Shown: piece by piece, positions 40,807 to 49,756 of the stretch
Position numbering within the stretch: the stretch's first letter is position 1
Layout: every line of letters begins with the position of its first letter
Assembly: GCF_023612255.1 (NCBI RefSeq)
Contig: NZ_CP063231.1
Coordinates: 3,776,501-3,840,500 of the forward strand
DNA from: Luteibacter flocculans
GTDB taxonomy: Bacteria > Pseudomonadota > Gammaproteobacteria > Xanthomonadales > Rhodanobacteraceae
Length of the DNA stretch: 64,000 bases
Direction: 5' to 3'
Translations under genes and position numbers: made by a program
The notes under the pieces: generated by a model
What the model saw: only the letters and a program-made list of their open reading frames with translations
The model's database searches: none
What the model was told of the DNA's origin: nothing

Positions 40807-41838
40807 ATGGAATATCGTCAACTCGGCCGCTCCGGCCTCAAAGTGCCCGCTCTCAGTCTCGGTACCGGCACGTTCGGTGGTGCAGGCGAATTCTTCGAAC
40901 GCTGGGGTTCCACCCAGGTCGCCGAAGCGAAGCGCATCGTCGATCTGTGCCTGGAACACGGGCTCACCATGTTCGACACCGCGGACATCTATTCGCGCGG
41001 GCTTGCCGAAGAGGTGCTCGGTGAAGCACTTAAAGGGCGACGCGAGCATGCATTGATTGCGACGAAGGCCACCTTTCCCATGGGCGATGGTCCCAACGAA
41101 AAAGGCTCGTCACGCTATCACCTGGTCCGGGCCTGCGAAGCGAGCCTGCGTCGCCTGCAGACGGATCACATCGATCTGTACTTCATGCATGGCTTCGATG
41201 CGCTAACGCCCGTGGAAGAGACCCTGCGGGCGCTCGATGACCTCATCTCGAGCGGCAAGATCGGCTATATCGGCGCCTCCAATTTCTCCGGCTGGCAGCT
41301 CATGAAATCGCTGGCCGTATCGGAGCGCTACGGACTGGGGCGCTACGTGGCATACCAGGGCTATTACTCGCTGATTGGCCGCGATTACGAATGGGAACTC
41401 ATGCCCCTGGCGCTCGACCAGGGCGTGGGAACCATGGTCTGGAGCGCCCTCGGCTGGGGCCGCCTGACAGGCAAGATCCGCCGCGGAAAGCCGGCCGATG
41501 CGGGCCGGATCGCCTCCGGCGGTGCCGTGGGTGGGCCGCCGGTTGACGACGAGAAGCTGTACGACATCGTGGACGTGCTCGACGAGATCGCCCAGGCGCG
41601 CGGCAAGTCCATCGCCCAGGTCGCGTTGAACTGGGTGCTCAGCCGCCCCTCGGTATCGAACGTGGTGATCGGCGCACGCGATGAAACCCAATTGCTGCAG
41701 AACCTGGGCGCCGTGGGCTGGACGCTCACCAGCGAGGAGGTCGGCCGCCTGGACGCCGCCAGCCAGACCACGCCCATCTACCCCTACTGGCACCAGAAGG
41801 GCTTCGACGAGCGCAATCCGAAACCCACCACGTGGTGA
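40807..41838 (+). CDS. Aldo/keto reductase
   Basis: 343 residues, an NADPH-dependent TIM-barrel oxidoreductase. The catalytic tetrad is seen as Asp and Tyr in FDTADIYSRGLAEEVLG, Lys in ALIATKATF and His in YFMHGFD. Cofactor-binding residues lie near SRPSVSNVVIGARDETQL. It starts MEYRQLGRSGLKVPALSLGTGTFGG with AGGAG upstream at the right distance. It resembles the YghZ/Tas-type group that uses aldehydes and methylglyoxal, which fits the glyoxalase-fold neighbour. Confidence 0.92.
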   Translation: MEYRQLGRSGLKVPALSLGTGTFGGAGEFFERWGSTQVAEAKRIVDLCLEHGLTMFDTADIYSRGLAEEVLGEALKGRREHALIATKATFPMGDGPNEKGSSRYHLVRACEASLRRLQTDHIDLYFMHGFDALTPVEETLRALDDLISSGKIGYIGASNFSGWQLMKSLAVSERYGLGRYVAYQGYYSLIGRDYEWELMPLALDQGVGTMVWSALGWGRLTGKIRRGKPADAGRIASGGAVGGPPVDDEKLYDIVDVLDEIAQARGKSIAQVALNWVLSRPSVSNVVIGARDETQLLQNLGAVGWTLTSEEVGRLDAASQTTPIYPYWHQKGFDERNPKPTTW

Positions 41839-41853
41839 ACCCGACCGGGGCGA

Positions 41854-42684
41854 TCAGGACGACGCGACCTTCTTCTCGGCGTGTTCGTCCTCGTCGTGGT
41901 CGTGTTGCTTGGGCTTGATGGTCATCAATTCCAGCGGCTTGCCGTCATCCAGCCGTACGGACCAGCCCTTCTGCAACTCGGCGAGCGCGTCCAACTGCGG
42001 GCAGATCTGGGAGGCGCGTTCGTCCAGGGCCTTGGACCGTTTGTCCATCTCGCGGTCCATCGCCTTGTCCAACGACCGGCCCTTCTCCTCCAGTGCGGCC
42101 ACCTTCGCCGAATCGCCCGACAGCGCTGCAGTCACCGCGCTGGACGTCACCGAGCCCACCAGTTCACCCACGCTGTCGGACACCGAACCCGCGACGTTCT
42201 CGGCCATCCGATCGGCGGACCAATGGCCCGCGCCGATCCCCTCGTCGATCTTGCGCAACGCTTCGGCCTGCTGACGTTTGAGTTTTTCGAGGAGGTGCGA
42301 ACGCTGGTCGCCATCGGCGAAAGCCATGGTCACGCTGGTCATGGCCGAGAAACCGATGCTGGTTCCCTCCCGCGCGATAGCCGCGATCTGCGGTACCAGG
42401 CGACGCACGCCCTCTTCATAACGGCGCAGCGACTCGGCATCGCCACGCGACACTGCCACGTCCTTGCCGTCTACACGCACCGCACCATCATGGACGAATA
42501 TCTTGGACGGGACCCCATCGGTGCGATGAAAGGAGAGCCCCGCCGGTGTCACGTCCACGTCGTAGGGCGTGGAATAGTCGTATTTGCAGCTATCGGTACT
42601 GAAGCTCGCGTTCTTCGCCTGCGCGGGTAACACGGCGAAGGTCAAGGCAAGAGCGGCGGTGCCGGCAATGAGCGCGTGGCGCAT
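41854..42684 (-). CDS. DUF2884 (YggN-like) periplasmic protein
   Basis: 276 residues with a signal peptide (MRHALIAGTAALALTFAVLPAQA). The mature part follows the DUF2884 pattern: SCKYDYSTPYDVDVTPAGLSFHR, VRVDGKDVAVSRGDAESLRRYEEGVRRLVPQI, and a C-terminal ICPQLDALAELQKGWSVRLDDGKPLELM, followed by a His/Asp-rich tail. Two conserved cysteines lie at the ends. Function unknown. A shorter paralogue with the same order lies at 44968-45687. Confidence 0.85.
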   Translation of the reverse strand: MRHALIAGTAALALTFAVLPAQAKNASFSTDSCKYDYSTPYDVDVTPAGLSFHRTDGVPSKIFVHDGAVRVDGKDVAVSRGDAESLRRYEEGVRRLVPQIAAIAREGTSIGFSAMTSVTMAFADGDQRSHLLEKLKRQQAEALRKIDEGIGAGHWSADRMAENVAGSVSDSVGELVGSVTSSAVTAALSGDSAKVAALEEKGRSLDKAMDREMDKRSKALDERASQICPQLDALAELQKGWSVRLDDGKPLELMTIKPKQHDHDEDEHAEKKVASS

Positions 42685-42800
42685 GATCTTTCTCCCCAGG
42701 GACGATTGTCACGGGTGGGATGCCGCCCGTAGACCCAGGGTTTAAGCCGATCCAGCGACGAATGCATGGCCGTTTCGTCACCCCGTGACTTCCGGCAGGG

Positions 42801-43439
42801 TCAGGACGAGAGGCCCCGCTCGCGGGCGTACTCCGACAGGCGACTGTCGTGATCGATTCCAAGCTTGCGCATAGCGTCGCGCTTCTGCCGACTCACGGTC
42901 TTGACGCTACGACTCAGGCGATCGGCAATCTGCGTAATCGACATACCGCTGACGTATAGACGAACCACCTCGATTTCGCGCGCCGACAATCGCGCCGTGT
43001 CGGCGGTGCTTTGCACACCGGCCTGATCGAATTGCCGACGGATCGTTTCACTGAGATAGGCACGCCCGGCTGCCGCATGCCGCACCGCCACCGCCACTTC
43101 CTTGAGCGGCGCGCGCTTGTCGCAAAGACCGAGCGCGCCACGCGCGCGCATCGCCTGCAGCACTGCGGCATTGTTGACCATCGTCAGCACGACGACGGGG
43201 AGGCGCGGATAACGACGCCGGATGAGATCGATGAGCGAAAGACCATCGCCGTGTCGGCCGCCGGGCATCGAAAAATCGGTCACGATCACGTCGCACGGAC
43301 GAGACGCCAGCAGATCGACGAGTTGGTCTCCATTGGCCGCCTCGCCCACTACCTCGATGTCACCTGCCGCCTCTAGCGCCGCACGGGTGCCCATCAGGAC
43401 TACGGGATGGTCGTCGGCAATGATCGTGCGCAGAAGCAT
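42801..43439 (-). CDS. RcsB-like response regulator
   Basis: 212 residues. Receiver domain with acidic pair D9-D10, phosphoacceptor D55 in VIVTDFSMPGG and a LuxR-type helix-turn-helix near 145-205 (LSAREIEVVRLYVSGMSITQIADRLSRSVKTVSRQKRDAMRKLG). The FSMPGG(x)HGDGLSLIDLIRR pattern and the KTVSRQK helix resemble RcsB. The conserved Lys near residue 105 is in CDKRAPLKE. The long upstream in-frame extension is not part of the gene. No kinase is adjacent. Confidence 0.88.
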   Translation of the reverse strand: MLLRTIIADDHPVVLMGTRAALEAAGDIEVVGEAANGDQLVDLLASRPCDVIVTDFSMPGGRHGDGLSLIDLIRRRYPRLPVVVLTMVNNAAVLQAMRARGALGLCDKRAPLKEVAVAVRHAAAGRAYLSETIRRQFDQAGVQSTADTARLSAREIEVVRLYVSGMSITQIADRLSRSVKTVSRQKRDAMRKLGIDHDSRLSEYARERGLSS

Positions 43440-44240
43440 GTCTTTCCTCGCCGGCGGAATGATGCGCCCGCCATCCATGAGATGTGTTACTCGTCGTGCA
43501 ACGCGGAGATTACAGTAAACATTCGTACGTGGTCGAAGATGCGCCACGGCATCATTGAGAACATTACGCATCTCAACCGTTGCGATTGCTTCGCTGATCA
43601 CGCTTGCAACGCCCCGTGCCGTGCGCGCAGCAATCACGGGGTGCATTGCGTTACCGGCTCGGTAAAGTCCGCTCGCCCTGTCAGCACACCGCTCGATCTC
43701 GCTGAGGTTTCGGGCGGCAGCCGACGTAGCGCCGATCATGTTGACCACGGCATTCGTGTGCACCAAAGGCACACCGAAGACGCCGACGCCTCACACCAGG
43801 CCGCGGGCTCCGGACACGAATGTGTCGCTCATGCGACGCACTCGTCGTTACATCGCGGCGTGCGCCGATGCTGGAGGCGCGCACGATCTGCTGCCGGAAG
43901 TGCTTCCTCAGGGAAGACAAGGCGGTTGTCCATGTCGAGTCGCTATGCAACGGCATGCCTGGCTCGTCGCGTAGCGTTCGAACCGTCGTCAAGCCATCGC
44001 CGAGGAACGTCGACGAACGCGCAGCTGCCCCGCGCAGGTGGCGTATCGGTGCTTAGGCTGCACACGCTGCAGGCCCCTAACCGAGCCATGTCAAATGATC
44101 GCGTGCAACGCGACGCGGCCTTTCAATGAGAAACGTCTCACAAATACGGATGCATTTTTCAGACTTTTCCGATATCGCGGCGCGTTGCGCGCCGCCATCC
44201 TGTTATGCATGCGCCGTGATGGCGTCGACGAGGGCACGCC
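43440..44240. other. 800-base region without a supported gene
   Basis: Several overlapping open frames exist on both strands, but none has a ribosome binding site, family resemblance or a codon pattern like the neighbours. It is less GC-rich than its surroundings and may contain decayed sequence plus the promoters of the response regulator and of the small gene at 44241. Confidence 0.5.
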
Positions 44241-44462
44241 ATGCTTCCACAAACCATCGACTATCACATCGCTCAGCTTGACAACACGTGGGGCATCTTT
44301 CGCGAAGGCATGCAGATCGCCGTCCGCGCCGATGCGGCGGACGCCATCGCCTTTGCGAATTTCTTTGCAGATCGCGAGACCTTGATGGCGCCCTGCCCGG
44401 TGCGCGTGTCCGCCGACATGAACCTGCACCAGGCGTTGCTCGACCTGCGTCAGGTCGCGTGA
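44241..44462 (+). CDS. Small conserved-looking hypothetical protein
   Basis: 73 residues: TIDYHIAQLDNTWGIFREGMQIAVRADAADAIAFANFFADRE, then a short strand (PVRVSADMNLHQALLDL). The beta-beta-alpha start with TW-I-REG recalls small DUF2188-like proteins that act on or respond to stress, but the match is uncertain. A purine-rich GAGGGCACGCC precedes the ATG. It is convergent with the ferritin-like gene, with 4 bases between them. Confidence 0.6.
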   Translation: MLPQTIDYHIAQLDNTWGIFREGMQIAVRADAADAIAFANFFADRETLMAPCPVRVSADMNLHQALLDLRQVA

Positions 44463-44466
44463 GCCA

Positions 44467-44901
44467 TCAGCGCCCCGCGGCGCTGCCGAGGTTCGTCATG
44501 TCCAAGTGCAGCAGGCGGAGTCTTGCGATGTGACGACCCACCATGGCGCGGTCGCCCGAGGTGGATTCCAACCGGAGGAACGCGTCTAGCAGTCGACGCT
44601 CCATCTGCTCCAGCGTACGGATGTAGGTCACGTCAGGATCGTGCGAGAGCTTGACCGAGGCCTCCATGATCGTTCGGCGCACGCCGCTCATCGGGCCGCC
44701 CGCCGTCGCTGGTCGCACGCCGGCAGCGCTCACCTGGCCCTGAAGCTCCTTCGCGATGGCAGTGAGCGCATCGGCGGATTCATCCAGGATGGCCTTGAGA
44801 CCGGGTTCGCGGACGCCGCGGGCGGCTTGCAGGTACAGGTCACGGTCCGCAATCACGCGCCTGATGAGGCCGTTTACCACTCGGGTCGAAGTGCGTTCCA
44901 T
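44467..44901 (-). CDS. DUF2383 ferritin-like protein
   Basis: 144 residues, all helical. The pattern VVNGLIRRVIADRDLYLQAARGVREPGLKAILDESADALTAIAKELQGQV and the later RTIMEASVKLSHDPDVTYIRTLEQMERRLLDAFLR match DUF2383/PA2169-type four-helix proteins. Function is unknown; members are often expressed under stress. It is convergent with the small gene at 44241. Confidence 0.8.
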   Translation of the reverse strand: MERTSTRVVNGLIRRVIADRDLYLQAARGVREPGLKAILDESADALTAIAKELQGQVSAAGVRPATAGGPMSGVRRTIMEASVKLSHDPDVTYIRTLEQMERRLLDAFLRLESTSGDRAMVGRHIARLRLLHLDMTNLGSAAGR

Positions 44902-44967
44902 GGGCCAGACCTTAGTCCGGCGGCACTTAGCCGGTCCTAAACGCAGGCAAATTCGGTCAGCGGGCGG

Positions 44968-45687
44968 TCATTCGCCCGGCTCCAGAAGCTGTAGGGGCCG
45001 GCCCGATGCATCGTGCAAACCCGACTGCAGGTCGAACAGCTGGCGGACCGACGGGCATAGCGCCTGGATCCGCGGCTTGAGCGCCGCCTCCACGCGAGCA
45101 ACAACGCGCGCCTGCCCTCCGGTAGACACTGAAGCGACGCGGTCGCGCAAGGCGGCCGCGCCCTCGCTGCCTACGTCCTGGGTCAGTAACGGCCCTACAT
45201 CCGACACAATTTCTTGCGCGTAGGCGCGCATCGCATCTTCCTGCCAATCGCGAGTGCTTTGACTGGTGGCGATGCGCCGCTTGATCTCCGCCACGCGGCT
45301 GTTGAGCGCGCGGTCCAGATCGCCGCTGGCGACGGCGCCAGGGGCCGCGGTGGCCGCCTCGTCGCGCACCGCGCGCGCCGCCAGATCGATACCGTCACTC
45401 GCGATGGCCTTGGCCTTGGGGACGAGGGCGCGAACGTTGCGCTCGAATAGAGCGACGCGATCCTGTTCGTCGGGTCGCAACGCCAAAGGTCGCCCGTCGA
45501 CCTCCAGTGCGCCATCGTCCATGCGAATGCGGCGCGGCGCGACCTCCGCCCTCTCGAACACGAGCGCATCGGGCTGGACAGTAAGGTCGTAGGTGCTCGC
45601 CACCCTGCAGGTGGTGGAGAGATCCTGGGCCCCCGCGCTACCCATGGCAAAGCAGGCAATGGCAAAGGCAAGCAGGCGTGCGGTCAT
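44968..45687 (-). CDS. DUF2884 (YggN-like) periplasmic protein, second copy
   Basis: 239 residues with a signal peptide (MTARLLAFAIACFAMGSAGAQ). It has the same order as the protein at 41854-42684: TCRVASTYDLTVQPDALVFER, LEVDGRPLALRPDEQDRVALFERNVRALVPKAKA and LCPSVRQLFDLQSGLHDASGRPLQLLEPGE. Similarity is moderate, so the duplication is old. The start at 45687 is set by the signal peptide; a longer frame is rejected. Function unknown. Confidence 0.82.
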   Translation of the reverse strand: MTARLLAFAIACFAMGSAGAQDLSTTCRVASTYDLTVQPDALVFERAEVAPRRIRMDDGALEVDGRPLALRPDEQDRVALFERNVRALVPKAKAIASDGIDLAARAVRDEAATAAPGAVASGDLDRALNSRVAEIKRRIATSQSTRDWQEDAMRAYAQEIVSDVGPLLTQDVGSEGAAALRDRVASVSTGGQARVVARVEAALKPRIQALCPSVRQLFDLQSGLHDASGRPLQLLEPGE

Positions 45688-45743
45688 CGTGCGTCCCCGA
45701 AAAGGCCTTCGATAGCGGGCCGGCCGCGAACAGCGGCTGAACG

Positions 45744-46289
45744 CTACAGGGTCGGTTGCGCGAACTGCTGCCGCGCACCGACGCTGCCGAGAACCCAGGC
45801 GAGCCAGCCGAGGATAGGAACAGAGACGGCTTTCAGGAGCAGGCCGACCAGCAGGATCGTCCGGTGCTTCTGACCAAAGGCAAGCATATCCGGAGGCAGA
45901 CCCGGCTGGCCGAGCACCACGCCGAGCTGTTGCCATTGGTCGAATGCTCCCCAGGCCGTATACGCCGACCAGACCAGCAGCAGCAGGGCTACCGCACGCA
46001 TCGCGCGGCGCCCCCACTCCCGCCAGCGCAGCGTACCCAGTGCCACCGCGATCACCACGAAGGCGGCCAGCGAATAGGCGAGCGACCACGCCATGCCGAT
46101 TCGCGGATCACTCGCACCCTGGGCAATGGCCTCATCGCTCACCGACCCGAGCGCGCCAGCCAGGACGACCGACGCGTACGTGTTGATCACGAAACCCGCT
46201 GCGGCCAGAAGCATGACCAGCCAGACCACGATGCGCCAGGCCGCGAACGGCCGATGGCGCTTGGCCCCCTTGGCTGCCGGGAACAGCAT
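45744..46289 (-). CDS. Four-helix inner membrane protein of unknown function
   Basis: 181 residues with four clear membrane helices (residues ~20-42, 67-87, 95-115 and 145-168) and a basic N-terminus. No family is recognised with confidence. Its ATG overlaps the stop of the peroxiredoxin gene by one base (TGATG), so both are co-translated. A role linked to the exported peroxiredoxin is possible but speculative. Confidence 0.75.
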   Translation of the reverse strand: MLFPAAKGAKRHRPFAAWRIVVWLVMLLAAAGFVINTYASVVLAGALGSVSDEAIAQGASDPRIGMAWSLAYSLAAFVVIAVALGTLRWREWGRRAMRAVALLLLVWSAYTAWGAFDQWQQLGVVLGQPGLPPDMLAFGQKHRTILLVGLLLKAVSVPILGWLAWVLGSVGARQQFAQPTL

Positions 46290-46816
46290 CAGGCGCCCGC
46301 TTTCTGGAGTTCGGCGAGGTCGGCAAGAACCTGACCCGAGTTCTTCTCGGGATCGACGTCCTTGTAGATCTTGACGATCTTGCCGGAGGGATCGATCAGG
46401 AACGTTTCGCGACGGGCGTATTTGAGGCCGATGGGCGTCGTCGTAAGCACGGCGTACTTCGTCGCCACGGCGCTGTCGGCATCGGACAGCAGCGGGAACG
46501 GCACGTGGTACTTCTCGGCGAATTCCTTGTGCGACTTGACGTCGTCCAGGCTCACGCCAAGCACCACGGCACCGGCCTTGTGCAGCTTGGCAGTGTCATC
46601 GCGATAGGTGCAGACCTCGGTGGTGCAGCCGGCGGTGAAGTCCTTCGGGTAGAAGTACAGCACCAGCCACTGACCCTTGTGCGTTTCCAGGGTGTGCCAG
46701 TCGCCCTTCTGGTCCTGCAGGCGGAAATCGGGCGCCTTGTCGCCCACGGCGGGCGCCGCGGCCCAGGCAGAAGCGGTGACAAGGCACAACGCGAGGAGAG
46801 TAAGGAGGCGACGCAT
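46289..46816 (-). CDS. Exported Bcp-type peroxiredoxin
   Basis: 175 residues. Residues 1-20 form a signal peptide (LLTLLALCLVTASAWAA), so the enzyme is periplasmic. The AhpC/TSA fold follows: VGDKAPDFRLQDQKG, peroxidatic Cys64 and resolving Cys69 in KDFTAGCTTEVCTYRDD, then GVSLDDVKSHKEFAEKYHVPFPLLSDAD and ETFLIDPSGKIVKIYKDVDP. It reduces hydroperoxides with electrons from a thiol partner. It is translationally coupled to a membrane protein downstream. Confidence 0.92.
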   Translation of the reverse strand: MRRLLTLLALCLVTASAWAAAPAVGDKAPDFRLQDQKGDWHTLETHKGQWLVLYFYPKDFTAGCTTEVCTYRDDTAKLHKAGAVVLGVSLDDVKSHKEFAEKYHVPFPLLSDADSAVATKYAVLTTTPIGLKYARRETFLIDPSGKIVKIYKDVDPEKNSGQVLADLAELQKAGA

Positions 46817-46895
46817 GGGGGAACCTCAGGGACGGGTGGGATGGCGTGAGTGTACCCGCCGCGTCGCTTCGGTTGCGTTCGGGCATCAGCGCAAA

Positions 46896-46924
46896 GAAAA
46901 GGGGCGCCCCGGAGGACGCCCCCT
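46896..46924 (-). terminator. Rho-independent terminator after the secreted-protein gene
   Basis: On the minus strand GGGGCG and CGCCCC pair around a 10-base loop and are followed by TTTTCTTT. It begins about 20 bases after the stop of the gene 46945-47394. Confidence 0.75.
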
Positions 46925-46944
46925 TGCATGCTCTTTCGAATCGC

Positions 46945-47394
46945 TTACTTGCGAGCAATCTCGAAGTTGCTGACGTCCACGCCGAGGTTGAAGCCGCGGC
47001 CCACGCCGGTAACAGCCAGGGACACCTCGCCCTTGGTCATCGCAAGGCTCTCGGCGCTCTTCACCGCGCCAGCATTGGCACCGGCCGTGGCGTAATCGCC
47101 GAAGATCTCATTGATATTCTTGACGTTGGTGAACTCACCCTTGCCGTTCTCGATGCTGTACTTGCCAGCGGTCAGGCCGCCGCCACGAACGTGGATCATC
47201 ACGGTGGCGGTCTGTCCGTTGTCGCAGCGCACGACGCCTTTGCCGTCAAGGCGCTTGTAGATGACGGCCCAGCCGCTGGTGCTGAAGGTCATGTGGCACT
47301 TGGTGCCCGCCTCGGCGGCGCTGGCCGGCTGCGCCGAGAAAGCACCTGCCGCCGCCAGAGCCAGAGCGGCCATACCCGTGATGCGCTTGATCAT
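46945..47394 (-). CDS. Secreted hypothetical protein
   Basis: 149 residues with a signal peptide (MIKRITGMAALALAAAGAFSAQPASAA). The mature domain has two cysteines (TKCHMTFSTSGWAVIYKRLDGKGVVRCDNGQ), then strands typical of a beta-barrel or lipid-binding fold (GEVSLAVTGVGRGFNLGVDVSNFEIARK); the Gly-rich end recalls YSC84-like or EipA-like proteins, but I cannot assign it. It is monocistronic with its own terminator. Confidence 0.75.
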   Translation of the reverse strand: MIKRITGMAALALAAAGAFSAQPASAAEAGTKCHMTFSTSGWAVIYKRLDGKGVVRCDNGQTATVMIHVRGGGLTAGKYSIENGKGEFTNVKNINEIFGDYATAGANAGAVKSAESLAMTKGEVSLAVTGVGRGFNLGVDVSNFEIARK

Positions 47395-47585
47395 GTGTGT
47401 TTCTCCGTTGGAAAGGTGGCAGGAAACTGCGAGAGGGATTCTCCACTCACGAATGTGAAGAAACACGGAGTGCCCTAAAGCGCATTCAGCCGGCACACGG
47501 ATTGGTCGATGGGTCGTGAACCACGGCTACCTGGCCCGGGTCGTAGGCCTACTATCTTCCCAAGCCCGTTATCGAGGACCCCGCC

Positions 47586-47999
47586 ATGCCCAAGCACATC
47601 CTGGTCGGCTACGACGGCTCCGAGACCGCCCGTCGCGCGTATCTCCTCGCGCTGGACCTGGCCGCCTGCGCCGGTGCGGCGGTACATGTGGTTTCGGTCA
47701 TGCAGTGGGAGAACGGCGCGGACACCTCCGCCCTCATGATGGCGGGCGTGGGTGAGGACCGGCTCAACGGCCTGCGCGAAGAGGTGGCTGCCTTGCAACC
47801 CGATCCGGGCGTCCCGGTCGAGGTGGCGCTCGTGCATGGCAGCCCAGGCGACGCCCTGCTCTCCTATGTGGCTCAACACGGCGTGGACCACATCGTGATC
47901 GGCCACACGGAACGGGGCGCCCTGGCCCGCTGGCTGGTCGGCTCGACCTCGACGGACGTCCTCGCCAAGGCCCACGTGCCCGTGACCGTGGTGCGTTAG
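47586..47999 (+). CDS. Universal stress protein (UspA family)
   Basis: 137 residues of a single Usp domain. It has the ILVGYDGSETARRAYLLALDLA start, and the ATP-binding pattern G-x2-G-x9-G-S/T as VIGHTERGALARWLVGSTSTDVLAKAHVPVTVVR. It is likely an ATP-binding stress-adaptation protein. The stop is 73 bases before the ferritin-like gene, with which it may be co-transcribed. Confidence 0.93.
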   Translation: MPKHILVGYDGSETARRAYLLALDLAACAGAAVHVVSVMQWENGADTSALMMAGVGEDRLNGLREEVAALQPDPGVPVEVALVHGSPGDALLSYVAQHGVDHIVIGHTERGALARWLVGSTSTDVLAKAHVPVTVVR

Positions 48000-48072
48000 A
48001 AGCCCGGCTTTGTCACAATCCCGTCATTGCCCGCCGGGGGCGACACGACAAAGCGATCGAGGAACACTCGCA

Positions 48073-48894
48073 GTGAGCTACGCCGCCACCTTGCCATGGA
48101 CGCTTGAAAAACTGGACCTCTCGCGGATCGACATCGAGAAGGTCAGGCACAACGAAGACCTCTTTTTTCTCCTGTGCAGTTCGTCCTTCGTCGAAAGCGG
48201 CTCGGACCTGTACACGCACAACCTCGTCGACCACTTCGCTGGCGACGACGAACTGCAGGGCTGGCTTCGCGACCACTGGGAGCACGAGGAACTGCAGCAC
48301 GGCCGCGCGCTCGCTGCCTATGTGCAACACGTCTGGCCCGAGTTCGATTGGGATGCCGGCTTCAAGAGCTTCTTCGCGCACTACGGGTCGGTATGCACGT
48401 CGGAGGAACTGGAGCCGAATCGCGGCCTCGAACTCGCTGCGCGCTGCGTGGTGGAGACCGGCACCGCCAGCCTCTATCGCGCGCTCAACGATGTCACCGA
48501 CGAGCCCGTGCTGCGCGAACTGACCAACTACATCAAGAGCGACGAGGTGCGGCATTACAAGCACTTCTATCAGCACTTCCGCATCTATCGCGAGCGGGAC
48601 GGCATTGGCCGCATGAGCACGCTCCGCACGCTCGTGAAGCGCCTGCGCGAAATCAAGAACGAAGACAGCGACATCGCGCTGCGCCACGTCTTCAACGTGC
48701 GTTATCCCGAGCAGGCGCAGGACGATGTGGCTTTCCGCCGCGTGACCTCTAAGGCCGAAGGGCTGTTGAAGCGCCATATCCCCGCCGAAATGACGGTGAA
48801 GATGCTGCTGCGGCCGCTGGACCTGCCGCCGCGGTTGAATGCCATGCTGGAATGGCCACTGACGCGGATCACCGAAAAGCTGTTCCTGCATTGA
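48073..48894 (+). CDS. Ferritin-like diiron protein
   Basis: 273 residues from a GTG start with GAGGAA upstream. Two E-x-x-H motifs are present, EELQH (~73-76) and DEVRHYKHF, along with helix Glu residues in SSFVESGSDLY and VVETGTASLYRAL, which together make a ferritin-like four-helix diiron site. The C-terminal ~80 residues are additional. It resembles diiron oxygenase-like proteins rather than iron-storage ferritin. The substrate is unknown. Confidence 0.82.
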   Translation: MSYAATLPWTLEKLDLSRIDIEKVRHNEDLFFLLCSSSFVESGSDLYTHNLVDHFAGDDELQGWLRDHWEHEELQHGRALAAYVQHVWPEFDWDAGFKSFFAHYGSVCTSEELEPNRGLELAARCVVETGTASLYRALNDVTDEPVLRELTNYIKSDEVRHYKHFYQHFRIYRERDGIGRMSTLRTLVKRLREIKNEDSDIALRHVFNVRYPEQAQDDVAFRRVTSKAEGLLKRHIPAEMTVKMLLRPLDLPPRLNAMLEWPLTRITEKLFLH

Positions 48895-48928
48895 TCGGTG
48901 CGGCGTGCGCGCCGCACCGTCACCCTTG

Positions 48929-49636
48929 CTACTTCTTCTTCGGCAATGGCGCCCATTTCTCCGGGTCGAAACCGCCTGTCTCGAACACGAGTGTGGTTTC
49001 ACCGCGGCTGACCGTCACGACGTCGATGGTCAGCCGTTTCGTTTTCGCCAGATCCTTCAGGAAGGCCGCGTCATTGCGAAACAGCAGCGCCGGCTCGCCG
49101 GTCGGCGGGCGGAACGCCTTGATCGTCTTCGGCTTGCCGTCGAAGGTGGCCTTGAGCGAGCAATCGCCCTGGCAGACAAAGCCCTTCCCGGTCGTTGCAT
49201 AGAGAAACACGCTCTGCCCCCATGCCGTATGCCTGCGCAGGATCAGGCGCACCGTCTGTTCGCCGTTGGGGCGGGTCGACTGGATCGTGGCGGTACTCTG
49301 CGTGCCGCCCTGCATCGGCGAGGTCTGGTAGAGCCACAGCGCCGCGAGCCGGGTCTTTTCGCTGGCCGCCTTGTAGTTGGCCTCCAGTTCGTCGAGGGTC
49401 TTCTTCACCTCGGCGGCCGCAGGCGTATCGGGGTATTTGTCGACGATCTCGTGACCCAACTGCACGGCAGGACCATCGTTGTGCAGTTTCAGGAGCTGCT
49501 GATAGGTCTCGAGTTTCTTGGCTGCCTCGTTCGCCGGGTTGTCGGCCGCGGGCGCCTGCGCCGCTTGCTGGTCCTGCGGTGACGAACAGGCGGATACCAG
49601 GGCGAGGCTGGCCAGAAGAATCGCGATACGGCGCAT
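48929..49636 (-). CDS. Outer-membrane-type lipoprotein, hypothetical
   Basis: 235 residues with a lipobox (LASLALVSACSS; lipidated Cys17). An Ala/Gln-rich linker is followed by a helical TPR-like region (AAKKLETYQQLLKLHNDGPAVQLGHEIVDKYPDTPAAAEVKKTLDELEANYK) and a beta-rich C-terminal domain with a possible disulfide (GFVCQGDCSLKATFDGKPKTI). No family name is assigned. The +2 residue Ser favours outer-membrane sorting. It is convergent with the ferritin-like gene. Confidence 0.82.
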   Translation of the reverse strand: MRRIAILLASLALVSACSSPQDQQAAQAPAADNPANEAAKKLETYQQLLKLHNDGPAVQLGHEIVDKYPDTPAAAEVKKTLDELEANYKAASEKTRLAALWLYQTSPMQGGTQSTATIQSTRPNGEQTVRLILRRHTAWGQSVFLYATTGKGFVCQGDCSLKATFDGKPKTIKAFRPPTGEPALLFRNDAAFLKDLAKTKRLTIDVVTVSRGETTLVFETGGFDPEKWAPLPKKK

Positions 49637-49756
49637 GATCTTGCGCTCCCAGAGCGGAAAACCCTAGCTTCGCCGATAGGGCAGCGCGGATCAATTTGCG
49701 AACAACCGCGCTGCCAACGACGCGGCGTAAAATCCGCGCTTGCCCAAGGATCGCCT

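Noticed and set aside
43681-43992. 103-codon minus-strand ORF upstream of the response regulator
   Set aside because: No ribosome binding site, Arg/Ser-rich out-of-frame composition, no family likeness.
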